The notes under the pieces: model-generated
Databases searched by the model: none
Seen by the model: only the letters and a program-made list of their open reading frames with translations
Told to the model about the DNA's origin: nothing
Position numbers and translations under genes: made by a program
Source: Candidatus Poribacteria bacterium
GTDB taxonomy: Bacteria; Poribacteria; WGA-4E; PCPOR2b
DNA: 64,000 bases
Direction of reading: 5' to 3'
Assembly: GCA_022826645.1 (NCBI GenBank)
Contig: JAJDUM010000028.1
Location: forward strand, 1-64,000
Shown: positions 34,559 to 44,682 of the stretch, piece by piece
Layout: every line of letters begins with the position of its first letter
Numbering within the stretch: the first letter of the stretch is position 1

Positions 34559-35383
34559 GTGGCAGTTAAAACATATTCACCCGTCACACCCAGTCGCCGA
34601 TTTATAACAGGGGATGCCTTTGAAGAGGTAACCCGGCGACAATCCGAAAAATCATTAACAAAAGGGTTAAAGAAAAAGGGAGGACGTAACTCGCTGGGCC
34701 GTATGACTGTCCGCAGACGCGGCGGCGGCCATAAACGGCGGTATCGAGCCATCGAATTTAAGCGCAATAAATTTGGAGTCCCCGCCAAAGTCGCCACAAT
34801 CGAGTATGACCCCAGTAGATCTGCCCGTATTGCCCTGCTCCATTACGCCGATGGAGAGAAACGCTATATCATCGCACCTCTCGGACTACAAGTCGATGAT
34901 GTATTAAATTCTGGCCCAGATGCGCCCATCAAAGTTGGCAATGCCATGCCACTCGAAAGAATCCCACTCGGCACATCGATACATAATATAGAGATGCAGC
35001 CCGGAAAAGGGGGCCAACTGGTACGAAGCGCGGGTGCCGTGGCGCAACTGGTAGATCGCGAAGGAAAGTACGCACGGATTCAAATGCCCTCTGGCGAAGT
35101 CCGTTTACTTCCAGTGCAATGTATGGCAACGATTGGGCAGGTAGGTAATGTTGACCATGCAAACCTATCCATCGGTAAAGCAGGACGGAATCGATGGAAG
35201 GGACATCGTCCGAAAGTGCGCGGTGTGGCGATGAATCCACATGATCACCCGCACGGCGGCGGTGAAGGAAAAAGTGCTGGCGGAAGACACCCCGTAACAC
35301 CGTGGGGAGTTCCAACTAAAGGATATAAGACAAGAGATCCTAAAAAACGATCAGGGCGATATATTGTCAGTCGTCGGAAGTAA
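34559..35383 (+). CDS. rplB: 50S ribosomal protein L2
   Basis: 274 residues, standard length. L2 is essential for subunit joining and peptidyl transfer. [22 protein letters not shown] and the C-terminal [28 protein letters not shown] are both intact. GTG start at 34559 with TAGGAGG 8 nt upstream. Confidence 0.97.
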   Translation: MAVKTYSPVTPSRRFITGDAFEEVTRRQSEKSLTKGLKKKGGRNSLGRMTVRRRGGGHKRRYRAIEFKRNKFGVPAKVATIEYDPSRSARIALLHYADGEKRYIIAPLGLQVDDVLNSGPDAPIKVGNAMPLERIPLGTSIHNIEMQPGKGGQLVRSAGAVAQLVDREGKYARIQMPSGEVRLLPVQCMATIGQVGNVDHANLSIGKAGRNRWKGHRPKVRGVAMNPHDHPHGGGEGKSAGGRHPVTPWGVPTKGYKTRDPKKRSGRYIVSRRK

Positions 35384-35440
35384 TTGGCCTCGATTGACAT
35401 AACGTTTCCGTAGTTTTTTCCGATCTTCAGGAGGTATATC

Positions 35441-35707
35441 ATGCCCCGTTCAGTAAAAAAAGGACCTTACATAGATTCTAAACTTCTGAAAAAAGTTGAA
35501 GATATGAATCGGTCTGGGACAAAACGTGTGATTCGCACATGGTCACGCAGATCTATGGTGACTCCGGACCTGATTGGTCATACGCTCGCCATTCATAACG
35601 GCAAGAAATTTTTTCCTGTCTATATTACAGAAAACATGGTGGGACACAAATTAGGTGAATTTTCTCCCACTCGAACATTTAGGTCGCATGCGAGTGGTGG
35701 GAGATAA
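35441..35707 (+). CDS. rpsS: 30S ribosomal protein S19
   Basis: 88 residues. S19 is in the 30S head, near S13. [29 protein letters not shown] and [23 protein letters not shown] blocks are clear. A very strong ribosome-binding site, CAGGAGGTATATC, precedes the ATG. Confidence 0.97.
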   Translation: MPRSVKKGPYIDSKLLKKVEDMNRSGTKRVIRTWSRRSMVTPDLIGHTLAIHNGKKFFPVYITENMVGHKLGEFSPTRTFRSHASGGR

Positions 35708-35818
35708 AATATACTCGACTGCTAAAATAAACTCGATTCTTGCACTCCCCCTTTGAGAAATCGAGATGATGAGCGGAAGTTAATACAAATGCTCAAGCTA
35801 ATTTAGGAGATTTTTGAC

Positions 35819-36184
35819 ATGGAGGCTCGAGCAAGCATCCGAAACGTGCCGATCGCGCCGCGCAAAGCGCGGCTGGTCGCTGATTTAGTTAAAGATCAAT
35901 ATGTTGACGAGGCAATAAGCCAATTAACATTTACACATAAAGCCGCCTCTCCCGTAATTCGCAAACTAATTCAATCAGCTACCGCGAACGCACGACATAA
36001 CGCACAACAACAGGGTGCCACAATCGATGAAACCAATCTGGTTGTCAAACAGATTGTCGTCAACGATGGCATTACCCGAAGATGGTTTCGCCCACGGGCA
36101 CGAGGTATGGCAAACAGAATCTTACATCGTAGATGCCATATTACGGTCGTACTGGACGAGGAGGAAGGCGACGACGATGAATAG
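35819..36184 (+). CDS. rplV: 50S ribosomal protein L22
   Basis: 121 residues. L22 lines the exit tunnel. ASIRNVPIAPRKARLVADLV at the start and RRWFRPRARGMANRILHRRCHITVVL near the end are typical, and the tail is acidic (DEEEGDDDE). TTAGGAGA precedes the ATG. A 111-bp spacer separates it from rpsS, longer than elsewhere in the cluster, without a recognised feature. Confidence 0.96.
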   Translation: MEARASIRNVPIAPRKARLVADLVKDQYVDEAISQLTFTHKAASPVIRKLIQSATANARHNAQQQGATIDETNLVVKQIVVNDGITRRWFRPRARGMANRILHRRCHITVVLDEEEGDDDE

Positions 36185-36255
36185 ACTGACCGATATTCCT
36201 TTACCTCCGCCGCTTCGTAACCTTTGCCCAACTGAATTTTGATGAGGAGGTTTTA

Positions 36256-37107
36256 GTGGGACAGAAAACGCACCCGCGTGGATTACGCCTAGGAATCATT
36301 GAACATTGGGACTCGAGATGGTATAACGAAAAAGAGTATGCCCAGTGGCTGCATGAGGATTTGAAAATCCAGTCCTTTATTAAGGAAAGATTGTCGCGTG
36401 CCGGTATTTCTCGTATCGAAATCGAACGAGTTGGTGACAGATGTAACGTTCATATACACACAGCACGGCCTGGTATTGTCATTGGACGCCGTGGTGTTGA
36501 AGCGGAAAAGTTACAGGCGGATTTAGAGCAGATCCTACAGGCAGATTCAGGTGCAAACGGTGAAAAGACTGTCCGGATTAATGTCACTGAAATCAAGCGA
36601 CCTGAATTAGATGCTCAACTTGTGGCAGAAGCGGTGGCACTGCAAATCGTACGTCGATCCAACTTTAGGCAGGCGATGAAGAAAAGTATTATCGCTTCAA
36701 TGAAAGCTGGTGCCCAAGGGGTTAAAATCAGTATCGGTGGTCGGCTCGGCGGCGCAGAAATGGCACGCTCAGAAGCAAATATTGAAGGCAGAGTGCCGCT
36801 GCATACGCTCAGAGCGAATATCGATTACGGATTCGCTGAAGCCGATACAACCTACGGTAAGATTGGTATCAAAACGTGGATCTTTAAAGGGGAAATTATC
36901 GGTCGACCGGAAATCCCCGGAACCGGTTCCTCTTCCAGTCGCGCGACAGAGCTGCCCACCGACGCCTCTGAAAGACGTCCAGGACGTTTTCCAGCTGATG
37001 GTCAGGATGCAGACCGTCCAGCGAGGCGGTCCGACGGCAGACCCAGACGCAGAAACCAAGATAGGCGACGGGGATCACGTAGAACCAATCGGGAGAACAG
37101 AGAATAG
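36256..37107 (+). CDS. rpsC: 30S ribosomal protein S3 with basic C-terminal extension
   Basis: 283 residues, against about 210-235 in most bacteria. S3 forms the mRNA entry pore and has helicase activity. [13 protein letters not shown], the KH-domain motif [10 protein letters not shown] and [16 protein letters not shown] are intact up to VWIFKGE-like [10 protein letters not shown]. About 60 further residues are Pro-, Asp- and Arg-rich, with repeated RR and DR dipeptides, and look disordered. GTG start with GATGAGGAGG upstream. Confidence 0.96.
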   Translation: MGQKTHPRGLRLGIIEHWDSRWYNEKEYAQWLHEDLKIQSFIKERLSRAGISRIEIERVGDRCNVHIHTARPGIVIGRRGVEAEKLQADLEQILQADSGANGEKTVRINVTEIKRPELDAQLVAEAVALQIVRRSNFRQAMKKSIIASMKAGAQGVKISIGGRLGGAEMARSEANIEGRVPLHTLRANIDYGFAEADTTYGKIGIKTWIFKGEIIGRPEIPGTGSSSSRATELPTDASERRPGRFPADGQDADRPARRSDGRPRRRNQDRRRGSRRTNRENRE

Positions 37108-37149
37108 CAAACGCTTGTTCACGCGTATGAATCAGAAGGAGTACATAAA

Positions 37150-37563
37150 ATGTTGATGCCCAAACGGGCTCTACACCGTAAAGTGCAACGGGGTAAGCGC
37201 CGTGGCAAACCTCACCGAGGTTCACGAATAGATTTTGGCGAGTACGGTTTGAAAGCAATGGAACCGGGTTGGATCACGAGCCGCCAAATTGAATCTGCGC
37301 GACAGGCAATCACACGTCATGTGCGCCGTGGTGGCAAGGTTTGGATCAAAATCTTTCCGCATAAACCCGTAACAAAGAAACCCGCTGAAACCAGAATGGG
37401 AAGCGGAAAAGGGGCTCCGGAGTTTTGGGTGGCTGTCGTCAAGCCGGGACGTATCCTGTATGAATTGAGTGGGGTCCCAGAAGAAGCAGCAAAGGAAGCT
37501 ATGACGAGAGCAGCCCACAAACTGCCGATTGAGACAAAGTTTGTCAGTCGAACGGGAGAATAA
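37150..37563 (+). CDS. rplP: 50S ribosomal protein L16
   Basis: 137 residues. L16 organises the A site of the large subunit. [42 protein letters not shown] and [21 protein letters not shown] are hallmark blocks. Starts at 37150 and 37156 are both possible (MLMPKR or MPKR); AAGGAG lies 9 nt before 37150. Confidence 0.96.
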   Translation: MLMPKRALHRKVQRGKRRGKPHRGSRIDFGEYGLKAMEPGWITSRQIESARQAITRHVRRGGKVWIKIFPHKPVTKKPAETRMGSGKGAPEFWVAVVKPGRILYELSGVPEEAAKEAMTRAAHKLPIETKFVSRTGE

Positions 37564-37571
37564 TCAAACTA

Positions 37572-37778
37572 ATGACCGCTAATGAGCTGCGCAGCAAATC
37601 ATCTGAGGAATTAGAAAACGACCTCCAAGATTTTCGGGACACTGCGTTCAACGTCAACTTCCGAAGAATACTAGGGCAACTGGAAGATACATCCCAATTG
37701 ACAAAAGTCAAGAAGGATATCGCGCGGATTCGTACAATCCTTCGTCTACGGGAACTTGGGATCGAAGATTCACCATAA
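37572..37778 (+). CDS. rpmC: 50S ribosomal protein L29
   Basis: 68 residues, typical length. L29 sits beside L23 at the tunnel exit. MTANELRSKSSEELENDLQD and KVKKDIARIRTILRLRELG form the usual two-helix hairpin. It starts 8 bp after rplP; GGGAG in the end of rplP may serve as the ribosome-binding site. Confidence 0.94.
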   Translation: MTANELRSKSSEELENDLQDFRDTAFNVNFRRILGQLEDTSQLTKVKKDIARIRTILRLRELGIEDSP

Positions 37779-37800
37779 CTAAAGTTACGAGAGGAAAAGC

Positions 37801-38076
37801 GTGGATAAGCATCAACGAGGTAATCGTAAGCTCAGAACAGGTACTGTCACAAGTGATCGGATGGATAAAACCGTTGCTGTCGAAATTGTTCGGGCTTATC
37901 AGCATCCCCTTTATAAGAAAATTGTGAGACGCTCCACCAAGGTTCTGGCTCACGACGAGCAGAATATGTGCAGTGTCGGCGATCTCGTCCAAGTTGTCGA
38001 AGTTCGTCCGATCAGCCGTCGGAAACGTTGGAAAGTTCGTCAGATTGTCTCCAAAACAGAATCTGTTAATGCGTGA
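37801..38076 (+). CDS. rpsQ: 30S ribosomal protein S17
   Basis: 91 residues. S17 is an OB-fold primary binder of the 30S body. GTVTSDRMDKTVAVEI and KVLAHDEQNMCSVGDLVQVVEVRPISRRKRW are clear. GTG start at 37801 with GAGAGGA upstream. Confidence 0.96.
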   Translation: MDKHQRGNRKLRTGTVTSDRMDKTVAVEIVRAYQHPLYKKIVRRSTKVLAHDEQNMCSVGDLVQVVEVRPISRRKRWKVRQIVSKTESVNA

Positions 38077-38114
38077 AGCGGAAGACACGGTTAAACTCAG
38101 GAAGGTAATAACCA

Positions 38115-38483
38115 ATGGTTCAAGCATACACCCTGTTGAATTGTGCGGATAATACAGGAGCAAAGCAGCTTATGTGCATCCGCGTGCTTGGCGGTAGTAG
38201 AAGACGTTACGCACGAGTTGGCGATGTCATCGTGGCAAGCGTGAAAGAAGCAAACCCAAATAGCCAAGTTCAAAAGGGAGAGGTTGTGCGAGCTGTAGTC
38301 GTGCGTGCAACTAAGGAACATCGCAGACTTGACGGTTCTTATATCAAATTCGATAAGAATGCTGCCGTCTTAATTGATGCCCAAGACCAGCCTCGTGGAA
38401 CACGTATTTTCGGTCCCGTTGCTCGTGAACTCAGAGAAAAGGCATTTGCACGAATTGTCTCTTTAGCACCAGAGGTCATTTAA
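38115..38483 (+). CDS. rplN: 50S ribosomal protein L14
   Basis: 122 residues, standard length. L14 lies at the subunit interface and binds the silencing factor Rsf[38 protein letters not shown] and [28 protein letters not shown] match the family along its length. CAGGAAGG precedes the ATG. Confidence 0.97.
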   Translation: MVQAYTLLNCADNTGAKQLMCIRVLGGSRRRYARVGDVIVASVKEANPNSQVQKGEVVRAVVVRATKEHRRLDGSYIKFDKNAAVLIDAQDQPRGTRIFGPVARELREKAFARIVSLAPEVI

Positions 38484-38505
38484 ATTCGCCAAGGAGGTAG
38501 CGCCG

Positions 38506-38856
38506 TTGCACACCAGATTTCACATAAGGAAAAACGACCACGTGTTGGTATTGACCGGGAAGGATAAGGGTAAAACAGGCGTCGTGCTTGAAATGCTGCC
38601 ACATAAACGCCGCGCCACTGTTGAAGGGATCCACATGATCAAAAGGCATACCCGTCCGAGCCCTCAAGCCCCACAAGGTGGCGTTGTCGAAAGAGAAGGG
38701 ACAATTGATATTGCTAACTTAAAGTTGGTTTGTCCAAAATGTAATGCCCCCACTCGAACAAAGCGTCGTACCGTTGAGAAAGAAATCGGAGGGCGAACCA
38801 AAAACTACCGTGCACGCGTATGCAGAAAATGTGGTGAGGATGCTGAACGCGAATAA
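38506..38856 (+). CDS. rplX: 50S ribosomal protein L24
   Basis: 116 residues. L24 begins 50S assembly. The KOW motif is NDHVLVLTGKDKGKTGVVLEM. The C-terminal part holds a zinc-ribbon-like CPKC...CRKC pair. TTG start at 38506, fixed by AAGGAGGT 8 nt upstream; no ATG lies in a suitable place. Confidence 0.95.
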   Translation: MHTRFHIRKNDHVLVLTGKDKGKTGVVLEMLPHKRRATVEGIHMIKRHTRPSPQAPQGGVVEREGTIDIANLKLVCPKCNAPTRTKRRTVEKEIGGRTKNYRARVCRKCGEDAERE

Positions 38857-38868
38857 AGGTAAGAATGA

Positions 38869-39411
38869 ATGAGCGAATTTAAATCTTTCTATCAAGAAGA
38901 AGTCTTCCCCGCGTTGCAACAACGCTTCAACTACCCAAACGTTATGCAGGTGCCAAAACTTAACAAGATAACCCTAAATATGGGGGTTGGTGCCGCTATT
39001 GACGATTCGAAACTGCTGGATAATGCCGCCGAAGAACTGACACAAATCAGTGGTCAGCGGGCAATGATCACCCGCGCAAAGAAATCGGTGTCAGCCTTCA
39101 AGATCCGTGAAGGTATGGCGATCGGTTGTAAGGCAACCTTGCGACAGGATAGGATGTATGAATTTTTTAATAAACTCGTCAACGTCGTCCTTCCGCAGAT
39201 TCGCGACTTTCGGGGCCTCTCCCCCGATTCCTTTGACGGACGCGGCAACTATTCCTTGGGTCTGCAAGAACAGGTGATTTTCCCAGAAATCGAATACGAC
39301 ACGATAAGCGAAGTTCGTGGATTAAATATCACTGTTGGAACAACCGCTCCAACCGATGAAGAGGGACGCGAGTTACTGCACCTGATGGGAATGCCGTTTA
39401 GAGAATCTTAA
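38869..39411 (+). CDS. rplE: 50S ribosomal protein L5
   Basis: 180 residues, standard length. L5 holds 5S rRNA and forms a bridge to the 30S head. [50 protein letters not shown] and [20 protein letters not shown] are the hallmark blocks. The ATG at 38869 lies 12 bp after rplX with a modest AAAGGTAAG site. Confidence 0.97.
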   Translation: MSEFKSFYQEEVFPALQQRFNYPNVMQVPKLNKITLNMGVGAAIDDSKLLDNAAEELTQISGQRAMITRAKKSVSAFKIREGMAIGCKATLRQDRMYEFFNKLVNVVLPQIRDFRGLSPDSFDGRGNYSLGLQEQVIFPEIEYDTISEVRGLNITVGTTAPTDEEGRELLHLMGMPFRES

Positions 39412-39458
39412 CGCGTGCATACCACCCCTTGATAGCAGTGAAGGAAAGGAGCCTTCAT

Positions 39459-39644
39459 TTGGCAACAAAAGCTCTCATTGCCAAGCAAAAAAGAACCCCG
39501 AAGTTTCAGGTTCGAAAATATAATCGCTGTCGTAACTGTGGCAGGGCCCGCGGCTACCTGCGAAAGTTTGATCTTTGCCGAATCTGTTTTCGCCTCTTCG
39601 CAAGATCGGGTAAAATTCCGGGAGTTACAAAGGCAAGTTGGTAG
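39459..39644 (+). CDS. rpsN: 30S ribosomal protein S14, zinc-binding type Z
   Basis: 61 residues with this start, exactly the length of the short zinc form. [15 protein letters not shown] leads to the CxxC...CxxC zinc site [20 protein letters not shown], and [11 protein letters not shown] is the family C-terminus. The frame is open from 39429, but TTG 39459 gives the family start with AAAGGAG about 8 nt upstream. Confidence 0.95.
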   Translation: MATKALIAKQKRTPKFQVRKYNRCRNCGRARGYLRKFDLCRICFRLFARSGKIPGVTKASW

Positions 39645-39680
39645 TGCCCTATTTGGCGGCACGAGTAAAGGAGAAAACTT

Positions 39681-40079
39681 ATGTCAATGACAGATCCGGT
39701 TGCGGATATGCTGACCCGTATTCGCAATGCGAATATCGTTGCGCATGAGCGCGTCGAAATACCCGCATCAAAACTAAAAATGGAAATTACCCGTACCCTA
39801 CACGAAGAAGGGTATATCCGCAACTATCGTTGGATTGATGATGGCAAACAAGGTATTTTGCGCATCTATTTGAAGTATGGCGAAGGCAAAGAAAGGGTTA
39901 TCACCGGACTCAAGAGAATTAGCAAACCAGGACGGCGCGTATACTCGAAAGCAGATCGCCTTCCCAGTGTGTATGGAAATTTAGGGATTGCTATACTATC
40001 GACCTCGCAAGGTATTAAGACCGCTTCTGAATGTAGAAAATCTGGTATTGGTGGCGAGGTACTCTGTTATATCTGGTAA
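39681..40079 (+). CDS. rpsH: 30S ribosomal protein S8
   Basis: 132 residues, standard length. S8 binds helix 21 of 16S rRNA and in E. coli represses the spc operon. [31 protein letters not shown] and [31 protein letters not shown] are typical. AAAGGAG precedes the ATG. Confidence 0.97.
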   Translation: MSMTDPVADMLTRIRNANIVAHERVEIPASKLKMEITRTLHEEGYIRNYRWIDDGKQGILRIYLKYGEGKERVITGLKRISKPGRRVYSKADRLPSVYGNLGIAILSTSQGIKTASECRKSGIGGEVLCYIW

Positions 40080-40109
40080 TTTTTCAGTTTGAATTCGGAG
40101 ACGAATATA

Positions 40110-40676
40110 ATGTCACGAATAGGACAAATGCCGATTCAGTTAGATCCAAAGGTTAAGATTGCTTTGGACCAAGATGACATCACCGTTGAAGGTCCAAAAG
40201 GCACTCTGAACTGGACGCTTCCCGCAGGCATAGTGGCCAATTTAGGCGACGAACTCATCACGATTGAGCGATTGACAAATCAGAAAACACACCGATCGTT
40301 ACACGGCTTGGCTCGCAGTATCATCGCCAACATGGTAGCAGGTGTAACCGAGGGTTTTGAGAAAAAACTTATTCTCGTCGGCGTTGGATATCGTGCACAA
40401 GTAGATCGCCAGAATCGTTTGGTCTTAAATGTTGGGTATTCCCACCCAGTAACCTATGAGCCTCCCGAAGGTGTAACCCTGAGCGTCGGCGATTCCGAAA
40501 ATGTGGGAGGACAACCTCACACGCCAATAACGGTGAGCGGTATTGACAAGGCAGTCGTTGGTCAGGTTGCCGCCTCAATTCGTCAAATCAAGAAACCCGA
40601 AGTCTACGAACCTTCCAAAGGACTCCGTTACGAAGGTGAACGTGTCCGTATGAAGGAAGGTAAAACTGGAGTGTAA
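40110..40676 (+). CDS. rplF: 50S ribosomal protein L6
   Basis: 188 residues. L6 is near the GTPase-associated centre. MSRIGQMPIQL, the duplicated fold with ITVEGPKGTLNW, LILVGVGYRAQVD and the C-terminal PYKGKGIRY-like PSKGLRYEGERVRMKEGKTG are present. The frame opens at 40089; ATG 40110 matches the family start with CGGAG upstream. Confidence 0.96.
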   Translation: MSRIGQMPIQLDPKVKIALDQDDITVEGPKGTLNWTLPAGIVANLGDELITIERLTNQKTHRSLHGLARSIIANMVAGVTEGFEKKLILVGVGYRAQVDRQNRLVLNVGYSHPVTYEPPEGVTLSVGDSENVGGQPHTPITVSGIDKAVVGQVAASIRQIKKPEVYEPSKGLRYEGERVRMKEGKTGV

Positions 40677-40790
40677 GGTAGCAGCTTAATTGCTATATTC
40701 TTGTAGACTAAAGGATTTACAAGTCGGCACGCCAAAACTATCGTCGCCGGATTTGTCAATCCTTTTTTATTACTGTTGGAGGGATAAGCG

Positions 40791-41159
40791 TTGGATCCAT
40801 CTAAAGCAAAATACCTCGCAAGGCACAAACGGCAAAAGCGAGTACGAAAAAAAATAGTGGGGACAAAGGAAAGACCGAGGCTTTCGGTTTTTAAAAGCTT
40901 GAAACACATTTACGCCCAAGTTATCGATGATGAAGCCGGTAACACGCTCATTGCAGCCTCAACCCAATCACCAGAACTGAAAGATAACCTGTCAATACGA
41001 GGCAACATCGGTGCAGCAGAACAGGTAGGCACATTAATCGCTCGCCGGGCAAAAGAAAATCAAATTGAATCAGTGGTCTTCGATCGCGGTGGAAACCTCT
41101 ATCACGGGAGGGTTAAAGCACTCGCAGACGCCGCCAGAGAAGAGGGGCTCCGATTCTGA
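40791..41159 (+). CDS. rplR: 50S ribosomal protein L18
   Basis: 122 residues. L18 binds 5S r[35 protein letters not shown] and [28 protein letters not shown] are standard. TTG start at 40791 with TTGGAGGG 8 nt upstream. A 114-bp spacer separates it from rplF; nothing was recognised in it. Confidence 0.96.
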   Translation: MDPSKAKYLARHKRQKRVRKKIVGTKERPRLSVFKSLKHIYAQVIDDEAGNTLIAASTQSPELKDNLSIRGNIGAAEQVGTLIARRAKENQIESVVFDRGGNLYHGRVKALADAAREEGLRF

Positions 41160-41204
41160 AATTCGTAAGATGAACTGGCACTTGATCATGAAGGAGAATT
41201 GCTT

Positions 41205-41708
41205 TTGAGGGACAGAATAAATTCCAATGAATTTGAATTTGAGGAACGCCCAATAGATATCAACCGCGTGATGCGTGTTCGCAAAGGTGGACGGACACCC
41301 AGTTTCAACGCACTTTCCGTCGTCGGAGACCAGTCAGGAGTGGTCGGTCTCGGTTTCGGAAGCGCAAATGAAATTCCATCAGCCATAGGCAAAAGTATTG
41401 CGGATGCGAAAAAAAATCTAATCCGCGTGCCTTTATCAGGAACCACCATCCCTCATGAAATCATCGGGAAATATGGTGGCGCGAAGGTTCTGCTCAAGCC
41501 AGCCAGCCCCGGTACTGGGATTATCGCCGGACCCGGAACGAGAGCCATCCTAGAGTTTGCCGGTGTGCAAGATGTATTGACAAAACGACTCGGTTCCCGA
41601 AACGTCAAAAACACAGCAGAAGCCACTATGGAAGCCCTAAAAGGTCTGAAGGATGCCAACGACGTGGCCCGCCTTCGTGGGAAAACAGTTGAGGAACTGC
41701 TCGACTAA
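41205..41708 (+). CDS. rpsE: 30S ribosomal protein S5
   Basis: 167 residues with this start. S5 helps fidelity and mRNA unwinding. [27 protein letters not shown] and [26 protein letters not shown] are conserved. Two TTG codons are available. AAGGAG (41191-41196) is 8 nt before TTG 41205 but only 2 nt before TTG 41199, so 41205 is preferred. Where rpmD (L30) normally follows, the next 118 bp hold no gene. Confidence 0.95.
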   Translation: MRDRINSNEFEFEERPIDINRVMRVRKGGRTPSFNALSVVGDQSGVVGLGFGSANEIPSAIGKSIADAKKNLIRVPLSGTTIPHEIIGKYGGAKVLLKPASPGTGIIAGPGTRAILEFAGVQDVLTKRLGSRNVKNTAEATMEALKGLKDANDVARLRGKTVEELLD

Positions 41709-41826
41709 CCTGTTGTTCCCAGCGCCTCGATTGCGTGTGCCCCTAATTCGTTCGCAACATCCATCCCTGACACAAGACAGAGGTTTCTAACCGTAACCAC
41801 CAATCCATAAAATGGAGTAAATATCA

Positions 41827-42273
41827 ATGAAACTGAACGAACTCAAACCCTCAAAAAACTCGACGCGTGGCCGAAAGCGCGTTGGACGTGGCGAAAGTTC
41901 AGGTTGGGGCAAAACCTGCGGCCGTGGCCACAAAGGGCAGAAATCCCGCGCTGGTGTCTCTATTCCCGCTTGGTTTGAAGGGGGACAGATGCCATTAGTG
42001 AGACGCTTGCCTAAGCGTGGACCCAGAAGAATTGCACATAAACGGATTGAGTATGAGATTGTAAATATCCAGACACTAAATCATTTTGACAATGGGACGA
42101 CGATTACCCCCGAAGTTTTGCAGGCAGCCGGCATTACAAAGAAGAGAGATGGAAAGATCAAGATTCTCGGAGAAGGTAATCTAGAAAAGCAATTAACGGT
42201 ACAGGGACACCGATTCTCAAAGTCTGCTGTTGAAAAGATAGAATCAACCGGCGGTAGTATTGAGGTGATTTAA
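41827..42273 (+). CDS. rplO: 50S ribosomal protein L15
   Basis: 148 residues. L15 is a late-assembly protein of the large subunit. MKLNELKPSKNSTRGRKRVGRGESSGWGKTCGRGHKGQKSR and FEGGQMPLVRRLPKRG are typical. ATGGAG lies about 10 nt upstream. Its stop is followed directly by the secY start. Confidence 0.97.
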   Translation: MKLNELKPSKNSTRGRKRVGRGESSGWGKTCGRGHKGQKSRAGVSIPAWFEGGQMPLVRRLPKRGPRRIAHKRIEYEIVNIQTLNHFDNGTTITPEVLQAAGITKKRDGKIKILGEGNLEKQLTVQGHRFSKSAVEKIESTGGSIEVI

Positions 42274-43620
42274 TTGATTAAGGCATTCCAAAACGCTTTC
42301 AAAATTCCAGAACTGCGACAGCGGATTATCTTTACAGCACTAATGCTCATCGTTTATCGATTGGGTGCCCATATCACACTCCCTGGCATTGATGATATTG
42401 AATTAGAGAAGTTTTTTGATAGCTTCAGAGGTCGAACCGGCGGAAGCGTCCTTGACTTCGTGGATCTCTTTTCTGGCGGCGCATTTAAGCAGATGACAAT
42501 CTTCGCACTCGGTATTCAACCGTATATCAGTGCGTCAATCGTTATGCAGCTCCTGACCGTCGTTATCCCCTTCCTCGAGAAGCTTTCTAAAGAACCGGAC
42601 GGACGAAAAAAAATTACCCAATATACGCGCTACGCTACCGTTATTCTTAGCGCCATCCAAGGCATCATGATTAGCCTGCTCCTGCAAAGACCCGGCGCCA
42701 TTATCAGCAGTGAGAACATTCAAATTGTAACAAATCCAGGCATCTGGTGGACCTTACTAACTATGATTACCTTGATGGCTGGTACATCTTTCGTCATGTG
42801 GCTCGGCGAACAGATTACGGAACGCGGTATCGGTCAAGGTATCTCCCTAATTATTACAATTGGTATCCTATCGGGTATGCCGGGTGGAATCCAAACAATA
42901 TTCAACCAACTCCTTAATCGTCAAATTGACCTTCCGAAACTGGTCATCTTCCTTGCCTTGGGAGTTGTAGCGATTATGGGGACCGTGTTCATCACCTTCT
43001 GTGTCCGCAAAATTCCCGTCCAATATGCACGGCGAGTTGTTGGACGTAAAGTGATGGGAGGACAAGCAACGCATATTCCGCTCCGTGTCAATGCAGCCGG
43101 CATGATTCCCATTATCTTCGCCGTCACCCTGATGCAATTCCCTTCAACGGTTCTCGGATTGTTGCAAAGTCAATTTCCCACATGGGCATGGATTGGGGGA
43201 CTTATCGCCGTTTTCAGTGCTACCAGCCCCCTATATTGGACGGTCTACGCCCTTCTAATTATCGGTTTCACATATTTCTACACAGCCGTTCAAATTAATC
43301 CCGTGCAAATGGCGGATGACTTGAGGAAGTATGGTGGATTTATTCCGGGCATTCGGCCAGGAAAGAAGACCGCAGACTATATTAACGATACCTTAACCAG
43401 AATTACTTTACCCGGTGCGGTATTCCTCGCCGCAATTGCGGTTTTCCCTTTACTTCTACAGGGCTGGCTCGGCACTGGCGCATTAATCAGTGGTGCTTCA
43501 ATCCTAATCGTTGTCGGCGTCGTGTTAGATACAGTGTCACAAATTGAATCCTATTTGACAATGAGACATTACGACGGGTTCCTCAAGGACAGACGTGTGA
43601 GAGGACGCCGCACAAGATAG
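42274..43620 (+). CDS. secY: Protein translocase subunit SecY
   Basis: 448 residues with about ten membrane helices, the channel of the Sec translocon. FKIPELRQRIIFTALMLIVYRLGAHI begins the first helix, followed by the plug region with FDLFSGGAFKQMTIFALGIQPYISASIVMQLL-like sequence, the cytoplasmic KEPDGRKKITQYTRY, and GFIPGIRPGKKTADYI. TTG start at 42274 immediately after the rplO stop; GAGGTGATT in the end of rplO is the ribosome-binding site, so translation is coupled. Confidence 0.97.
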   Translation: MIKAFQNAFKIPELRQRIIFTALMLIVYRLGAHITLPGIDDIELEKFFDSFRGRTGGSVLDFVDLFSGGAFKQMTIFALGIQPYISASIVMQLLTVVIPFLEKLSKEPDGRKKITQYTRYATVILSAIQGIMISLLLQRPGAIISSENIQIVTNPGIWWTLLTMITLMAGTSFVMWLGEQITERGIGQGISLIITIGILSGMPGGIQTIFNQLLNRQIDLPKLVIFLALGVVAIMGTVFITFCVRKIPVQYARRVVGRKVMGGQATHIPLRVNAAGMIPIIFAVTLMQFPSTVLGLLQSQFPTWAWIGGLIAVFSATSPLYWTVYALLIIGFTYFYTAVQINPVQMADDLRKYGGFIPGIRPGKKTADYINDTLTRITLPGAVFLAAIAVFPLLLQGWLGTGALISGASILIVVGVVLDTVSQIESYLTMRHYDGFLKDRRVRGRRTR

Positions 43621-43647
43621 GGTTCATTTTCCAGTAAAGGAGAGATG

Positions 43648-43764
43648 ATGAAAGTCCGTGCTTCAGTAAGGAAAATGTGTATTCAGTGCAAGATTATTAA
43701 GAGAAAAGGTGTTATCCGCGTTATCTGCTCCGCGGATCCAAAGCATAAGCAAAGACAAGGTTAA
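43648..43764 (+). CDS. rpmJ: 50S ribosomal protein L36, zinc-binding form
   Basis: 38 residues. [21 protein letters not shown] followed by [14 protein letters not shown] matches L36, with zinc ligands Cys, Cys, Cys and His all present, so this is the C+ form. AAGGAG lies 5 nt before ATG 43648; an ATG at 43645 is too close to it. It follows secY directly, and adk, map and infA, which usually lie between, are absent. Confidence 0.95.
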   Translation: MKVRASVRKMCIQCKIIKRKGVIRVICSADPKHKQRQG

Positions 43765-43797
43765 GCACTTTACCTAACACGTAAGGAGGAAAAAGAC

Positions 43798-44193
43798 ATG
43801 GCAAGAATTGCTGGTGTTGATCTACCCCGAACGAAGAGAATCGATATCGCCCTGACCTACATTTATGGGATTGGCCGTCATAGCGCCTCAAAAATGGTCG
43901 ACGATCTCAATATTGACCCCGCCAAAAAATCCCAAGATCTTGATGAATCTGAAATCAGCCGCTTAAGAGAAACCATTAACCAAGATTACAAGGTTGAAGG
44001 GGATCTCCGACGTGAAGTCGAGTTGAATGTCAAACGGTTGATGGATATCAATAGCTATCGTGGGTTGCGTCATCGTCGACAGTTGCCAGCACGAGGACAG
44101 CGGACGAGCACTAATGCACGGACGCGCAAAGGAAAAGCAAAGACCATTTCGGTCGGAAGAAAAGCAAAAGAAGCAGCGCGTAAGGGCGGTTAA
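43798..44193 (+). CDS. rpsM: 30S ribosomal protein S13
   Basis: 131 residues. S13 bridges the subunit heads and contacts the P-site t[32 protein letters not shown] and [27 protein letters not shown] are typical, with a short basic tail. TAAGGAGG precedes the ATG. Confidence 0.97.
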   Translation: MARIAGVDLPRTKRIDIALTYIYGIGRHSASKMVDDLNIDPAKKSQDLDESEISRLRETINQDYKVEGDLRREVELNVKRLMDINSYRGLRHRRQLPARGQRTSTNARTRKGKAKTISVGRKAKEAARKGG

Positions 44194-44231
44194 TACCACT
44201 TGTGCATTGAGCTTCAGAAAGGAGACTAATT

Positions 44232-44624
44232 TTGCGAGATCCAGGTTCCTCTAATCGTCCAAGGAGGAGAGAAAGAAAGAATATTTCTGAAGGAATCGCT
44301 CACATCCAAGCAACCTTTAATAACACGATCATAACGATCACCGACCTCAACGGAAATGCCATCGCTTGGGCAAGTGCAGGTAGTAGCTTTCGAGGTTCTC
44401 GGAAATCTACCCCATTCGCTGCCCAACAAACAGCGGAAACGTGCGCCAGGAAAGCGATGGAGCACGGTCTGAAACGGGTTGAGGTAAGGGTCAAAGGACC
44501 AGGATCCGGCAGAGAGTCCGCAATTCGATCCCTCTCAGCAGCTGGATTAGAAATTACTGCAATGAAAGACGTAACCCCAATTCCTCATAACGGCTGTCGA
44601 CCGCCCAAACGGCGGCGCGTCTAA
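44232..44624 (+). CDS. rpsK: 30S ribosomal protein S11
   Basis: 130 residues. S11 lies on the platform near the mRNA exit. [47 protein letters not shown] and [18 protein letters not shown] are hallmark blocks. TTG start at 44232 with GAAAGGAG about 8 nt upstream. Confidence 0.96.
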   Translation: MRDPGSSNRPRRRERKNISEGIAHIQATFNNTIITITDLNGNAIAWASAGSSFRGSRKSTPFAAQQTAETCARKAMEHGLKRVEVRVKGPGSGRESAIRSLSAAGLEITAMKDVTPIPHNGCRPPKRRRV

Positions 44625-44682
44625 TGTTTGAAAATTGGGATTTTAAGAAAGGGGGAACTGGTCCTAGTTTAACCAGAAAAGA

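Noticed and set aside
36710..37156. Long plus-strand frame overlapping the end of rpsC
   Set aside because: It is a shadow frame of rpsC with no recognisable product.
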